Part shown: positions 11,294 to 21,679 of the stretch, in pieces
Layout: each line of letters opens with the position of its first letter
Position numbering within the stretch: the stretch's first letter is position 1
NCBI RefSeq assembly: GCF_018294505.1
Contig: NC_057802.1
Span: forward strand, 548,232,353-548,296,352
Direction of reading: 5' to 3'
Origin: Triticum aestivum
Taxonomy: Eukaryota > Streptophyta > Magnoliopsida > Poales > Poaceae
Length of the DNA stretch: 64,000 nt
The notes under the pieces: model-generated
Databases searched by the model: none
What the model saw: only the letters and a program-made list of their open reading frames with translations
Told to the model about the DNA's origin: nothing
Made by a program: the position numbers and the translations under genes

Positions 11294-11356
11294 ATGGATC
11301 TGTCCATGAAGGTTGTTGTGGTCGTTCTCCTGCTTCTTGTGACCACATGCATCTAG
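11294..11356 (+). pseudogene. Defensin copy 1: orphan exon 1 (pseudogene)
   Basis: Twenty codons starting [18 protein letters not shown], almost identical to exon 1 of the two downstream defensin genes. At the splice site the sequence has diverged (ACATGCATCTAG instead of ACAG|GCATGC), losing the donor and running into TAG at 11354-11356. No second exon with the cysteine pattern follows before copy 2. The sequence after the break (11357-12000) is unrelated to the intron of the other copies. It therefore encodes at most a free signal-peptide-like fragment. Confidence 0.85.
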
Positions 11357-12005
11357 AGAGGAGGGATTTAACGATGCTGGGTTACTTACCGGTGGGGTGG
11401 GATTCAGAGTGTGAGTTGTCATACCACCAGTCCAACGTAATTCCTCAACTCAACATCCTCAAGAATCAATTAAAGTATTCCTCAACTCGGCAGCCTCAAG
11501 TATCAATGGTTGGCCTCCTTTCTTCAAACTATCATGCATACACCACCTCATCAGATGCATCAACCATCCTGGGCTTGAAAACTTGAAATAAGGGGAGGTC
11601 TAAAGGTTGGGGAGGAAGGGGACTGAGGAGAGATTGGATTGCAACACAAATGGAACATTGAGGTCAAGGACGAGAGTCTCTAGGGCATGGAGAGGCAACA
11701 TGGGAGGAAAACGGGCCAATGGGGTAGAGATGGTTCTTTTGTAAAGAGGCGTGCGTATGCAATATTCACGGGGGCTTCATGAGGGATTCCGTCTGATGGC
11801 TGCAGCTACATAAGACACATATTCAGTGGACGGTTTCGTTAAATTTTCTAATTAACATGAGAATTTTGGCTGAGAATCATACAGGCTAATCTCCATCGCA
11901 GTAAATCGGTCCCAATAGTCCCAATAGATGAACGACTCTTCATTTCTAATTAACATGAGAGTTTCTAGGGACTCTCTAGTTCTGTGTGTGTCTATATATA
12001 TTAAC
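11357..12005. other. Spacer between defensin copy 1 and the next MITE, no gene supported
   Basis: Unique-looking sequence of mixed composition. The open frame crossing 11146-11586 merges the promoter, the orphan exon and the spacer, and is not a gene. Confidence 0.5.
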
Positions 12006-12386
12006 GGAATCCAATTCTGCTCTTGGGAGCATATGCTCATGCCCATAAAAAATGTTTCTTTTAAATGTCATTTTTTTTGAAAAATAATAGATGTGATCAC
12101 TGTCACACCAAAACGCTACCTACACATTTTTAGGAGGAAAGCTTAAGTATTTTGATCTGTGCAAAAAAACAAGTTAAACGACAAATGTTACCTCCAAATG
12201 TTACACTTAATTTTATCTTTTCACCGACGAAGCACCGTCATCCCATTTCGCATGAAAATTGACAAGCACACTTGTTACACTAACAAGAACATCTATGAAA
12301 AATTCAGAATTTTAAATTTTATTTACTATTTTTTAAATTACTGTTTATTAAGGAGCATATGCACCCAAGAGCCAAAACGGTCCTCC
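12006..12386. mobile_element. Mutator-like MITE, same family as 34798-35126
   Basis: A 381-bp element with inverted ends: GGAATCCAATTCTGCTCTTG at the left, and the right end read in reverse GGAGGACCGTTTTGGCTCTT, followed by GGGWGCATATGCTC on both sides. Internal sequence (CATGAAAATTGACAAGCACA, then GAAAAATTCAGAATTT) matches the inverted copy near 34870-34930. TATTAA occurs at both flanks, but the exact target duplication is blurred. Confidence 0.65.
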
Positions 12387-12429
12387 CGGATATTAATAGG
12401 TATATACATAGATAGAGCTAGAGATAGAT

Positions 12430-12950
12430 AGATAGGTGTGTTGCGTGAACGCATATGTGGTGGTGGCGTGTTGGACTCGGTGTTACACCAATGTCCAAAA
12501 CGACAAGAGAATCAACAACGAATTCACCGTGCTATTCTCAGCAAATTCACCATGCTATTTAATTCCCGTGCCAAGAGGACTTACAGGGCATGAGAGTTCA
12601 TCATTAACCTTAAGTAAGTCTAGTTGCTGCCACGTGGACATGGCGTGGCCACTCTTTCTATTTTCACTTGTTTTTTTTTCTGACATCCTATTTCCACATG
12701 TCAGTTACACCGCCCTTGATTTTCTTTTGGGCGGTCAGTTACACTACCCTACAAAAGTGAGCAATTTGTTACGCTACTATACAAAAGTTGGTAACTAGTT
12801 ACACTACCCTACAAAAATATGTTCGCTTAGGCTGGAAGCAAGAGAGTATATAACAAGCCCCCCTCCCTCCTTTACATCCACCTGTCATGCAATCCATCTT
12901 GAAGGTCTTAATCTGTCATACAATCCTCTTAGTCTTTCATAGGAAATCTC
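12430..12950 (+). promoter_or_regulatory. Promoter of defensin copy 2
   Basis: Homologous to the blocks upstream of copies 1 and 3. Contains the G-box core CCACGTGG (12630-12637), three tandem copies of a GTTACRCTACYNTACAAAAG module (about 12737-12818), and TATATAA at 12847-12853, 104 bp before the ATG. The G-box suggests bZIP or bHLH input (inference). Confidence 0.7.
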
Positions 12951-13273
12951 ATGGATCTCTCCATGAAGGTTGTTGTGGTCGTTCTCCTGCTTCTTGTGAC
13001 CACAGGCATGCATGCTATTATTTGAGATAATTAACAATACTGCTAAAATTATATGTGTGAGATGACTGATTTGCTTTATTAATTTTGCCCCGTGTAGAGG
13101 ACCAGGGACCAGTGCAGCTAGCTTTGGCGAGGGACTGTCAGTCAAAGAGCTTCAAGTTCAAGGGGATGTGTGTGCGCGATGACAACTGTGCAAGTGTTTG
13201 CCTGCTCGAGGGTTTCACCGGAGGCAAGTGCAAGGGCTTTTGGCATCGTTGTTACTGCACCAAGGACTGCTAG
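12951..13273 (+). CDS. Plant defensin (gamma-thionin), copy 2, two exons
   Basis: Exon 1 (12951-13005) encodes a hydrophobic signal peptide, [18 protein letters not shown]. Exon 2 (13098-13273) begins after TGTAG and joins in phase 1 to give [11 protein letters not shown], then the mature domain from about RDC. The 76-residue precursor has eight cysteines spaced C-x10-C-x5-C-x3-C-x9-C-x6-C-x-C-x3-C, the normal plant defensin pattern. It also has the gamma-core [11 protein letters not shown]. Plant defensins are secreted, fold as a disulfide-stabilised alpha-beta scaffold and often act on fungal membranes or ion channels; the target of this one is unknown. The 92-bp intron starts with GC (13006-13007) rather than GT. 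Copy 3 has GT at the same place, so this is a derived GC-AG intron. Stop is TAG at 13271-13273. Confidence 0.9.
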
Positions 13274-14389
13274 ATGGCCCTGATTTGTCTATTGCATATA
13301 TGCTTCCGTCTAATAACTGATAATAACCGAATAATAGATCTATATCTATGTATCTATGCGTGCCTCTATGAGTGATGCTCGTCTGAGATTCGTGAACTAA
13401 TACAAGTAAACGAGCACGCTAGGACGCCTCTCGAGCTATCTACGATAGAGATGTCGCATGGATAGAATGAGCCATGAAAGAGCGAAGTATAGTGCTGTGA
13501 ACCCAGAAAAAGACAAGGCTTAGCTAGCAAGTCATTGCATCATATGATAACCAGAACAAAGCTTGACGGATGTATGATCTGAAGAAAGGTAGAGACTCGA
13601 GGGATCCATATTTGATCATCTCAATGTAGATAGATAATCTATAATTCTTTCGCTCAACTCCTTCCTTTATATCAACAACTAGCGACCTTCGAACAACCTA
13701 GCTTTGATATCACTTGCTAGAATAATTTGAGTTGCATCGTCGATCATCTAAGGACCAAGCAATCATACACGACAGAACACCAAGACTTGTTAACGAGATT
13801 CACTGAACATGGCTACATCCTCAGAACATGACCGCATGTGCTCCTCTCCGTGACACCGTTAAAATACCGCACACCGGCCACCAGGGCGCCGACAAACATG
13901 CCGGCTCCCCCTATGTGCACGTGCTATTATGTTAGCATAGATTATATCATGTGTCTACCCTCACATTATATAAGAGACATAGGATGCAAGTGTCATATTA
14001 GGACAAGACTCGGTACCTTATCTACACACCATATGATTTAGAGTCCAATTGTAACCTATCTTGTATAAAATATTCGACACAACTCTAACAAATATAAGTA
14101 AGTATCAGTTTTGCTAAAGCACATCTAGATATGCTATAAGTATTGCACATCTAAGTTCTATATCATTGGTTTTACACTAAGATTCGTGCAAGCATTCTCT
14201 TTTGTCTTTTTCCCTTTTTCTTTCTAGTTTGATTGAGCACTTAGATGTGCAATAATTAGGGCACATTTAGATGTGCTCTAGACAGACCTAGTAAGTATAG
14301 ATAGATATAAATATATAAATATAGATATAGGTAGTTATAAATATAGAAGTATAGATATTGATATGGATATGGATATCAATATAAATAGA
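13274..14389. other. 3' flank of defensin copy 2 and spacer
   Basis: The first part (13274 to about 13660) is homologous to the 3' flank of copy 3 (15225-15631 plus 16494-16560), showing that the tandem unit includes the downstream region. The rest has no supported gene; 14286-14390 is a TATAGATA-type low-complexity run. Confidence 0.6.
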
Positions 14390-14903
14390 TACATGTGTTA
14401 TGTGAGCGCATATGTAGTTGTGGGGTGTTACACAAACATTCAAAACAACGAGAATCAACAACGAATTCACCATGCTATTTAACTCCCATGCCAAGAGGAC
14501 TTGAAGAGCATGAGAGTTCATCATTAACCTTAAGTGGGTCTAGTTGTTGCCACGTGGGTATGACATGGCCGCTCTTTATATTTTCACATATATATATATT
14601 TTTCTGACAACCTTTATATTTTCACATGTCAGTTACATTGCCCTTGAATTTTTTTTTTGTGGGCGGTCAATTACACTACCCTACAAAAGCTGGTAATTTG
14701 TTAGGCTACCATACAAAAGTTGGTACTTAGTTACACTACCCTACAAAAATTTGTTCGCTTAGACTCGAAGCAAGAGAGAAATCTATGCGTTGATGCAAGT
14801 ATATAACAAGCCCCCTCCCTCCTGTACATCCAGCTATCATACAGTTCATCTTGAAGGTCTTAATCTGTCATACAATCCTCTTAGTCTTCAGATAAGAAAT
14901 TTC
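14390..14903 (+). promoter_or_regulatory. Promoter of defensin copy 3
   Basis: Homologous to the copy 2 promoter. Contains G-box core CCACGTGG (14550-14557), three GTTACACTACCCTACAAAA-type modules (about 14668-14750), and TATATAA at 14800-14806, 104 bp before the ATG. Confidence 0.7.
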
Positions 14904-15224
14904 ATGGATCTCTCCATGAAAGTCTTTGTGGTCGTCCTCCTGCTTCTTGTGGCCACTGGTATGTACGCCATTATTTGAGATAATTCACAATACTGCTAAA
15001 ATTACATATGTGAGATGACTGATTTGCTTTATTAATTTTGCCCCGTGCATGTAGAGGACCAGGGACCAGTGCAAGTAGCTTTGGCGAGGGACTGCAAGTC
15101 ACAGAGCTACAAGTTCAAGGGGATGTGCGTGCGCGATGACAATTGTGCAAGTGTTTGCCTGACCGAGGGTTTCCCCAGAGGCAAGTGCAAGGGCTTTGCA
15201 TGTTCCTGCCACAAGGATTGCTAG
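14904..15224 (+). CDS. Plant defensin, copy 3, with shortened gamma-core loop
   Basis: Exon 1 (14904-14958) encodes [18 protein letters not shown] and ends at a canonical donor G|GTATGT. The 96-bp intron ends GCATGTAG, and exon 2 (15055-15224) ends TAG. The precursor has 74 residues with propeptide-like [10 protein letters not shown] and a mature domain starting [14 protein letters not shown]. All eight cysteines are present, but the C5-C6 spacing is four residues (CKGFAC) instead of six in copy 2 (CKGFWHRC). The residue before the GxC core is also Arg instead of Gly (PRGKC). The loop just after C5 is part of the gamma-core, which often sets defensin activity, so this copy may have changed or lost activity. 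Secretion is expected. Reading frame and splice sites are intact, so I call it a gene. Confidence 0.88.
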
Positions 15225-15631
15225 ATGGCCCTGATTTGTCTATTGCATACATGCTTTTGTGTAATAACTACTGAATAAATAATAGTAGATCTATATCTAT
15301 GTATGTGTGTATGCAAGCATATGCATTTGTGACTGATGCTCGTCTGAGATTCATGAACGGTTACAAGTAAATGAGCACGCCAGGACGCCTCTTTTTTTTT
15401 TTCTTTTTTTTTTGCTGGAACGCCAGGACGCCTCTCAAGCTACCCACAATAGAGAAGTCGTGCGGATAGAACAAGCAATGAAAGAGAGAAATACCCCCGC
15501 AAAAGAAAAAAAATGAAAGAGAGAAATACAGTGTGGGGAACCCAGAAGAAAAAAAACCCGAGGCTTAGCTAGAAGGTCAGTACATCATATAACAATTGAT
15601 ACAAATCTTGACGGATATATGATCTGAATAA
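15225..15631. other. 3' flank of defensin copy 3
   Basis: Homologous to the 3' flank of copy 2. The repeated word CCAGGACGCCTCT occurs on both sides of a T-rich run (15383-15435), a small local duplication. Ends at the Harbinger insertion. Confidence 0.6.
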
Positions 15632-16493
15632 GAGCATCTCAATACATGATGCAAATTTGGAGAAGTAAAACTAGGAGATGTAAAATTTACATCACCAAAA
15701 AGTGCATTTTACATCTCCAAAAAAGAGGCAACTCCAACAGATGATGCGTCCCTAAAAAAAGATGTAAAAGAGCAACTCCAATAGATGATGCAAAATTGAG
15801 ATATAAAAACTAGTAGGCGGCAGCAGTGGGGACGGCGGTGACACAACTCGATTCAGGGCGGCGGCGGCTGTGCGTGGGGGCGACGGTGGAGGAGCGTCGG
15901 AGGGGCGGCGGGGGTGGCGAATCGGGGCGGCGGTGCAGCTGCAGAGGAGCGGCGATTCAAGGCGGAGAGAGGAGGAGTGGCGTAGGGGCGACGGAGGAGC
16001 GTCGGAGGGGCGGCGAGGGTGGCGAATCGGGGCGGCGGCGAAGCAGCGGCAATTTGAGGCGAAAAGAGGAGGAGGAGCGGCGACGGGCCGGCGGGGATGG
16101 CGAATCGGGGCGGCGGTGCATCGACGGAGGAGGGCGATTTGAGGCGAAGAGAGGAGGAAGAGCGGTGGAGGGGCGGAGAGGGGCAGTGGGGGTGGCGCGC
16201 AGGCGGGCGGCAACAGCAGTTCTAAGGGCGAATGGGGCGGCTGTGCGGCGGGCGGGGGTCGCGCGGGCGGAAGCAAAGTGAAGGTAGTTGGGCGGTTGGC
16301 GCGCGATTGCTAATTTTATATCTTCAGTAGGTGGAAATGTAAATTTGTATCTCTAAGTGTTGTATTTTACATCTTCTTGAGATGGAGATGTAATTATTTT
16401 TACATCTACATCATCTGTTACAGAGGGGTTTTGGAGTCTCGAAGATGAAAAAATTAGTTATTTTTATATCTACATCATCTATTCGAGATGTTC
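15632..16493. mobile_element. Non-autonomous PIF/Harbinger-like element with GC-rich tandem core
   Basis: An 862-bp element flanked by TAA on both sides (15629-15631, 16494-16496). The inverted ends are GAGCATCTCAATACATGATG and, read in reverse from the right, GAACATCTCGAATAGATGAT. Subterminal AT-rich segments repeat TTTTACATCTCC-like words in both orientations. The core (about 15820-16280) is strongly GC-rich and repeats GGCGAATCGGGGCGGCGG three times (near 15916, 16021 and 16100). No transposase is encoded. The insertion is confirmed by the uninterrupted homologous sequence in the copy 2 flank near 13580 (GATCTGAAGAAAGG). Confidence 0.85.
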
Positions 16494-16770
16494 TAAAGGC
16501 ACGGCAGAGACTCAGGGGATTTATATTTGGTCATCTCAATGTAGATCGATAATTTATATTTTTCAAAGCCAAATAGGAAGCCAAAATGGATGTACAACAG
16601 AAGAGGCGTAAGCACCGCATGGAGTTAGCTGCCTAAATCGCGGAGCATTGAGCGAGAACACAAGAAAGTGGGGATACCTTCAGCTTCAGGACAACAAGGA
16701 GACATATGGGCAGAATAGTGGCGACGACACAACACCTGCGAGGTGAACATGCCGCCGAAAAATAGAACGG
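16494..16770. other. Remainder of the copy 3 flank and junction to the Mutator-like block
   Basis: Positions 16497-16560 continue the defensin unit's 3' flank (TCATCTCAATGTAGAT). After that the sequence is unrelated, and no gene is supported. Confidence 0.5.
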
Positions 16771-16959
16771 AATTCCCTATGTGCCGCTCTCTGCGTCGTA
16801 CAGTCAGGGCTTTGCACAGGCAAGTCGACCTATCGAGCAATTGGGCCGGCCCGTGTACAACATTCCGCGTAGCTTTCTCGTGAACGGTTTTGGGAACCTT
16901 CTAGATGATCCGAGCTGGTTTTTGCCGGTTTTGGGAACCTTCTAGAAGGTTCCTGAACC

Positions 16960-17960
16960 GGGTTTTTGTTTTGTAATTTATTTTCATTTTTTTCTATTTC
17001 TTTTTCCTTTTTCTGTTTCTGTTTCTTTTTGCTTTATTTTTTTCAAATTTTTTTCTCTTTTTCAAAAGTTGCAGAATTTTCAAGAAATCCATGTTTTCCA
17101 AAAATACTTGATGACAAATTCAAAAAAATGTTCCTTTTATTCAAAAAATGTTCGTGTTTTAAAATTTTGTTCGGGACTTCATAAAATGTTTCAGTTTTCA
17201 AGAAATGTTCGCGTTTTCAAAAATTATTTGCTTTCTGAATTTTGTTTGGGAGTTTCAGAAAATGTTCCTACTTCCAAAATTTGTTCCTATTTTTATTTTT
17301 TGGAGTTTTAAAAAATGTTCATGTTTTTCAAAAATTGTTGGCATTTATTATTTTTGTCGGGTGCTTTTAAAAAAATGTTCCTATCACAAAATTCGGGATT
17401 TCCTAATTATTCTCAGTTTTATAATTTTCTTCTGGATTCCAAAGTTGTCCCCGTTTTCAAATTTTGTTCACTAATTCAAAAGACGTTCACATTTTCAAAA
17501 AATGTTCTAAGGTTTAGAAATACAATCCGTTTCAACTTTTTCTTCACCTATATAAAACATTTTTGCATTTTCAATTTTTAAGGATTTTCCAATTGTTCCC
17601 AGTTTAGTTTTTTTGCTCTGAAATTAAATTTGTTCCCTGTTTTCAAATTTTGTTCATAAATTGACAAAATGTTCACGTTTTCAAACATGTTCTGAATTTT
17701 TTTAAAAATGTTCGAGTTTTAAATTAATTGTTCAGATTTTTAATGATGCTCCATTTTTCGAGTTTTGTTTACAAATTCGAATACCGTTCATGTTTTCAAA
17801 AAATGTTCAGGAATTTGAATATTTCTTCATTATTCTGAAAGTTGATGAGAAATTTCTAAAATTGTTCGCGTCTGTTACAAATTATTCGTAACTTAAAGTG
17901 TTCGAAATTTGAAACAATGTTTGCAATTTTTTAAGTAATGTTTAGTTTAGGCCTCTAAAT
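16960..17960. repeat. Degenerate T-rich tract with TTCAAAAAATGTTC words
   Basis: About 1 kb of diverged short repeats of the type TTTTCAAAAAATGTTCNNG, with frequent open frames that are by-products of low complexity. Similar tracts lie at 35450-35880 and 37480-37900. Confidence 0.75.
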
Positions 17961-17984
17961 TTAGTTCTTTGGATGTCAATAGCA

Positions 17985-18055
17985 CTGGGTAGGTGGAGTG
18001 GTTAGTCTGATTCATGCAGAAGCAGCAGGTCAATGTTTTGAATCCTAGAAAGCGC
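17985..18055 (+). other. tRNA-like fragment (degenerate)
   Basis: GTGGAGTGGTTAGTCTGATT resembles an A-box region, and GTCAATGTTTTGAATCCTAG a decayed B-box/T-arm, about 40 bp apart. It lacks a foldable acceptor stem and is probably a decayed tRNA or SINE fragment inside the Mutator-like block. Confidence 0.3.
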
Positions 18056-18271
18056 CATTATTTTTTTTGTGCATTTTTCAACCGACACTGTTGAACTCGA
18101 ATGGGCCGGCCCAGTCGAGCGCGCCCTGTGCGAATGGACGTCTGTTTTCTGCGGCAAATAGGAGTTCCCAGAACGGAACATCTCTGAGTTGGTGAGCCTA
18201 TTGGGCCGACCCATTAGTCCGAAATCACTAGTTGAGGAGTACTCGTTGCAAAGATCACTCCAACTCCCCAT

Positions 18272-18314
18272 GTTGCGACAAGTGGCGCACATGCAGTGCG
18301 CCACTTGTCGCAAC
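18272..18314. repeat. Perfect 19-bp inverted repeat (hairpin)
   Basis: GTTGCGACAAGTGGCGCAC (18272-18290), loop ATGCA, then the exact reverse complement (18296-18314). The inverted counterpart in the other arm (about 36861-36904) has the same layout with a few mismatches. No product is implied. Confidence 0.9.
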
Positions 18315-18451
18315 CTGAGAGTTTTCCCTTTTTCGTAGATCCGTTTATTCAAAACGTTTTATCTCTCAAACCATGCGTCCAAATCTCAAACCGCTTTCAC
18401 CGTTGGATTCCTCGCGTCAAGATCTTCAAAACTAGATCCCATGTTGATAGG

Positions 18452-20016
18452 TGAAGTCTGCTAAGACTACGCCCCAAAGAGGAAGGGATGATGCAGCACA
18501 ACGACGGTAGGTATGTCCCTCAGTGAAGAAACCAAGGTTATCGAACCAGTAGGAGAATCAAGCAACACAACATAAACAGCCCCTGCACACAAATAACAAC
18601 CACTCGCAACCCACGTGTTAAAGGGGTTGTCAATCCCTCCCCGACAACGACGCCAGAAATTCCTTTTGATGTCTGCTAGGACTATGTCGGTATTTCCCCA
18701 AAAAGGAAAGGATGATGCAGCACAGCGACGGTAGGTATTCCCCTCAGTGAAGAAACCAATGTTATCGAACCAGTAGGAGAACCAAGCAACACAATGTAAA
18801 CAGCCCCTGCACACAAATAACAACCACTCACAACCCAATGTGTTAAAGGGGTTGTCAATCCCTTTCGGGTAACGACGCCACAGATGGTGCGCGGACGGGA
18901 AAAAGTTGTAATAGATTGAATAAATAGATCGCAAATAAAATAAACGCAGCAAGGTATTTTTGTATTTTTGGTTTAATAGATCTGAAAATAAATGCAAAGG
19001 AAAAGTAGATCACAAAGGCAAATATATGAGAAAGAGATCCGGGGCCGTGGGTTTCACTAGTGGCTTCTCTCGAGAAAAAATAGCAAACGGTGGGTGAACA
19101 AATTACTGTTGGGCAATTGATAGAACTTCAAATAATCATGACGATATCCAGAAAATGATCATTATATATACATCACGTCCAAGATTAGTAGACCGACTCC
19201 TGCCTGCATCTACTACTATTACTCCACACATCGACCGCTATCCAGCATGCATCTAGTGTATTAAGTTCATGGAGAAACGGAGTAATGCAATAAGAACGAT
19301 GACATGATGTAGACAAGATCTATCTATGTAGAGATAGACCCCATCGGTTTATCCTTAGTAGCAACGATACATACGTGTCGGCTCCCCTTCTGTCACTGGG
19401 ATCAAGCACCGTAAGATCGAACCCACTACAAAGCACCTATTTCCATTGCAAGATAAATAGATCAAGTTGGCCAAACAAAACCCAAATATCGGAGAAGAAA
19501 TACGAGGCTATAAGAGATCATGCATAGAAGAGATCAAGGAAACTCAAATACTTTCATGGATATAAAAAGATATAACTGATCATAAACTCAAAGTTCATCA
19601 GATCCCAATAAACACACCGCAAAAAGAGTTACATCATATGGATCTCCAAGAGACCATTGTATTGATAATTCAGTGAGAGAGAGGAAGCCATCTAGCTACT
19701 AACTACGGGCCCGAAGGTCTACAAAGAACTACTCACGCATCATCGGAGAGGCACCAATGGAGGTGGTGAACCCCATCCGTGATGGTGTCTAGATTGGATC
19801 TGGTGGTTCTGGACTCTGCGGCGGCTGGAATTGATTTTCGCCGACTCCCCTAGGGTTTTGGGAATATTGGGGTATTTATAGAGCAAAAGAGGCGGTCCGG
19901 GGGGCACCCGAGGTGGGCACAACCCACCAGGGCGCGCCTGGGCCTCCTGGCGCGTCCTGGTGGGTTGTGCTCTCCTCGGAGCACCCCCCAGGCGCAACCT
20001 TGGCTCATTAGATGTC
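18452..20016 (-). repeat. Element A 3' LTR, first part
   Basis: Begins TGAAGTCTGCTAAG. It includes a second LTR-end copy from 18667 (TGATGTCTGCTAGG) preceded by a decayed primer-binding-site copy (18636-18655). Interrupted at 20016 by element B and resumes at 27026-27257. Confidence 0.9.
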
Positions 20017-21679
20017 TGATGTCTACTACACAACCTTCTTCTTGTAGACGTTGTTGGGCCTCCAAGTGCAGAGGTTTGTAGGACAGTAGCAAATTTTCCT
20101 CAAGTGGATGACCTAAGGTTTATCAATCCGTGGGAGGCGTAGGATGAAGATGGTCTCTCTCAAACAACCCTGCAACCAAATAACAAAGAGTCTCTTGTGT
20201 CCCCAACACACCCAATACAATGGTAAATTGTATAGGTGCACTAGTTCGGCGAAGAGATGGTGATACAAGTGCAATGTGGATGGTAAATATAGGTTTTTGT
20301 AATTTGAAATTATAAAAACAGCAAGGTAACAAGTAATAAAAGTGAGCGAAAACGGTATTGCAATGCTTTGAAACAAGGCCCAAGGTTCATACTTTCACTA
20401 GTGCAAGTTCTCTCAACAATAATAGCATAATTAGATCATATAACAATCCCTCAACATGCAACAAAGAGTCACACCAAAGTCACTAATAGCGGAGAACAAA
20501 CGAAGAGATTATTATAGGGTACGAAACCACCTCAAAGTTATTCTTTCCGATCAATCCATTGTGCTATTCCTATAAGTGTCACAAACAACCCTAGAGTTCG
20601 TAGTAAAATAACACCTTAAGACATATATCAACCAAAACCCTAATGTCACCTAGATACTCCAATGTCACCTCAAGTATCCGTGGGTACGATTATACGATAT
20701 GCATCACACGATCTCAGATTCATCTATTCAACCAACACAAAGAACTTCAAAGAGTGCCCCAAAGTTTCTACCGTAGAGTCAAGACAAAAACGTGTGCCAA
20801 CCCCTATGCATAGATTTCCAAGGTCACGAAACCCGCAAGTTGATCACCAAAACATACATCAAGTGGATCAATAAAATACCCCATTGTGACCACGGGTATC
20901 CCACACAAGACATACATCAAGTGTTCTCAAATCCTTAAAGACTCAATCCGATAAGATAACTTCAAGGGGAAAACTCAATCCATTACAAGAGAGTAGAGGG
21001 GGAGAAACATCATAAGATCCAACTATAATAGCAAAGCTCGCGATACATCAAGATTGTGCCATATCAAGAACACGAGAGAGAGAGAGAGAGACGAAACACA
21101 TAGCTACTGGTACATACCCTCAGCCCCGAGGGTGAACTACTCCCTCCTCGTCATGGAGAGCGCCGGGATGATGAAGATGGCCACCGGTGATGAATCCCCC
21201 CCTCCGTCAGGGTGCCGGAACAGGGTCCCGATTGGTTTTTGGTGGCTACAGAGGCTTGCGGCGGCGGAACTCCCGATCTAGGTTTCTTTCTGGGTGTTTC
21301 TGTATTTATAGGAATTTTTGGCGTCGGTCTCACTTCAGGGGGGGTCTCCGAGTCATCCACGAGATAGGGGGGGGCGCCCAGGGGGTAGGGCGCGCCCTCC
21401 ACCCTCGTGGATGGCTCGGGACTCTTTTGGCCCAACTCTTTTACTCCGGGGGCTTCTTTTGGTCCATAAAAATTATCAAAAATTGGCACGTCAATTGGAC
21501 TCCGTTTGGTATTCCTTTTCTGTAAAACTCAAAAACAAGGAAAAAACATAAACTGGCACTGGGCTCTAGGTTAATAGGTTAGCCCCAAAAGTCATATAAA
21601 ATAGCATATAAAACATCCAAGATGGATAATATAATAGCATGAAACAATTAAAAATTATAGATACGTTGGAGACGTATCA
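20017..21679 (-). repeat. Element B 3' LTR
   Basis: 1663 bp. Contains a GA microsatellite (about 21067-21089), matched by the TC run in the opposite-oriented LTR at 63161-63179. Confidence 0.92.

Noticed and set aside
11146..11586. 146-codon open frame over defensin copy 1
   Set aside because: It fuses promoter, orphan exon (in another frame) and spacer; the real exon 1 is recognised by homology.
15752..16276. 174-codon Pro/Ala-rich minus-strand frame
   Set aside because: By-product of the tandem GC-rich core of the Harbinger-like element.
20113..20383. Hydrophobic 86-87-codon frames repeated at 25469-25732
   Set aside because: They lie in the two LTRs of element B and are not genes.
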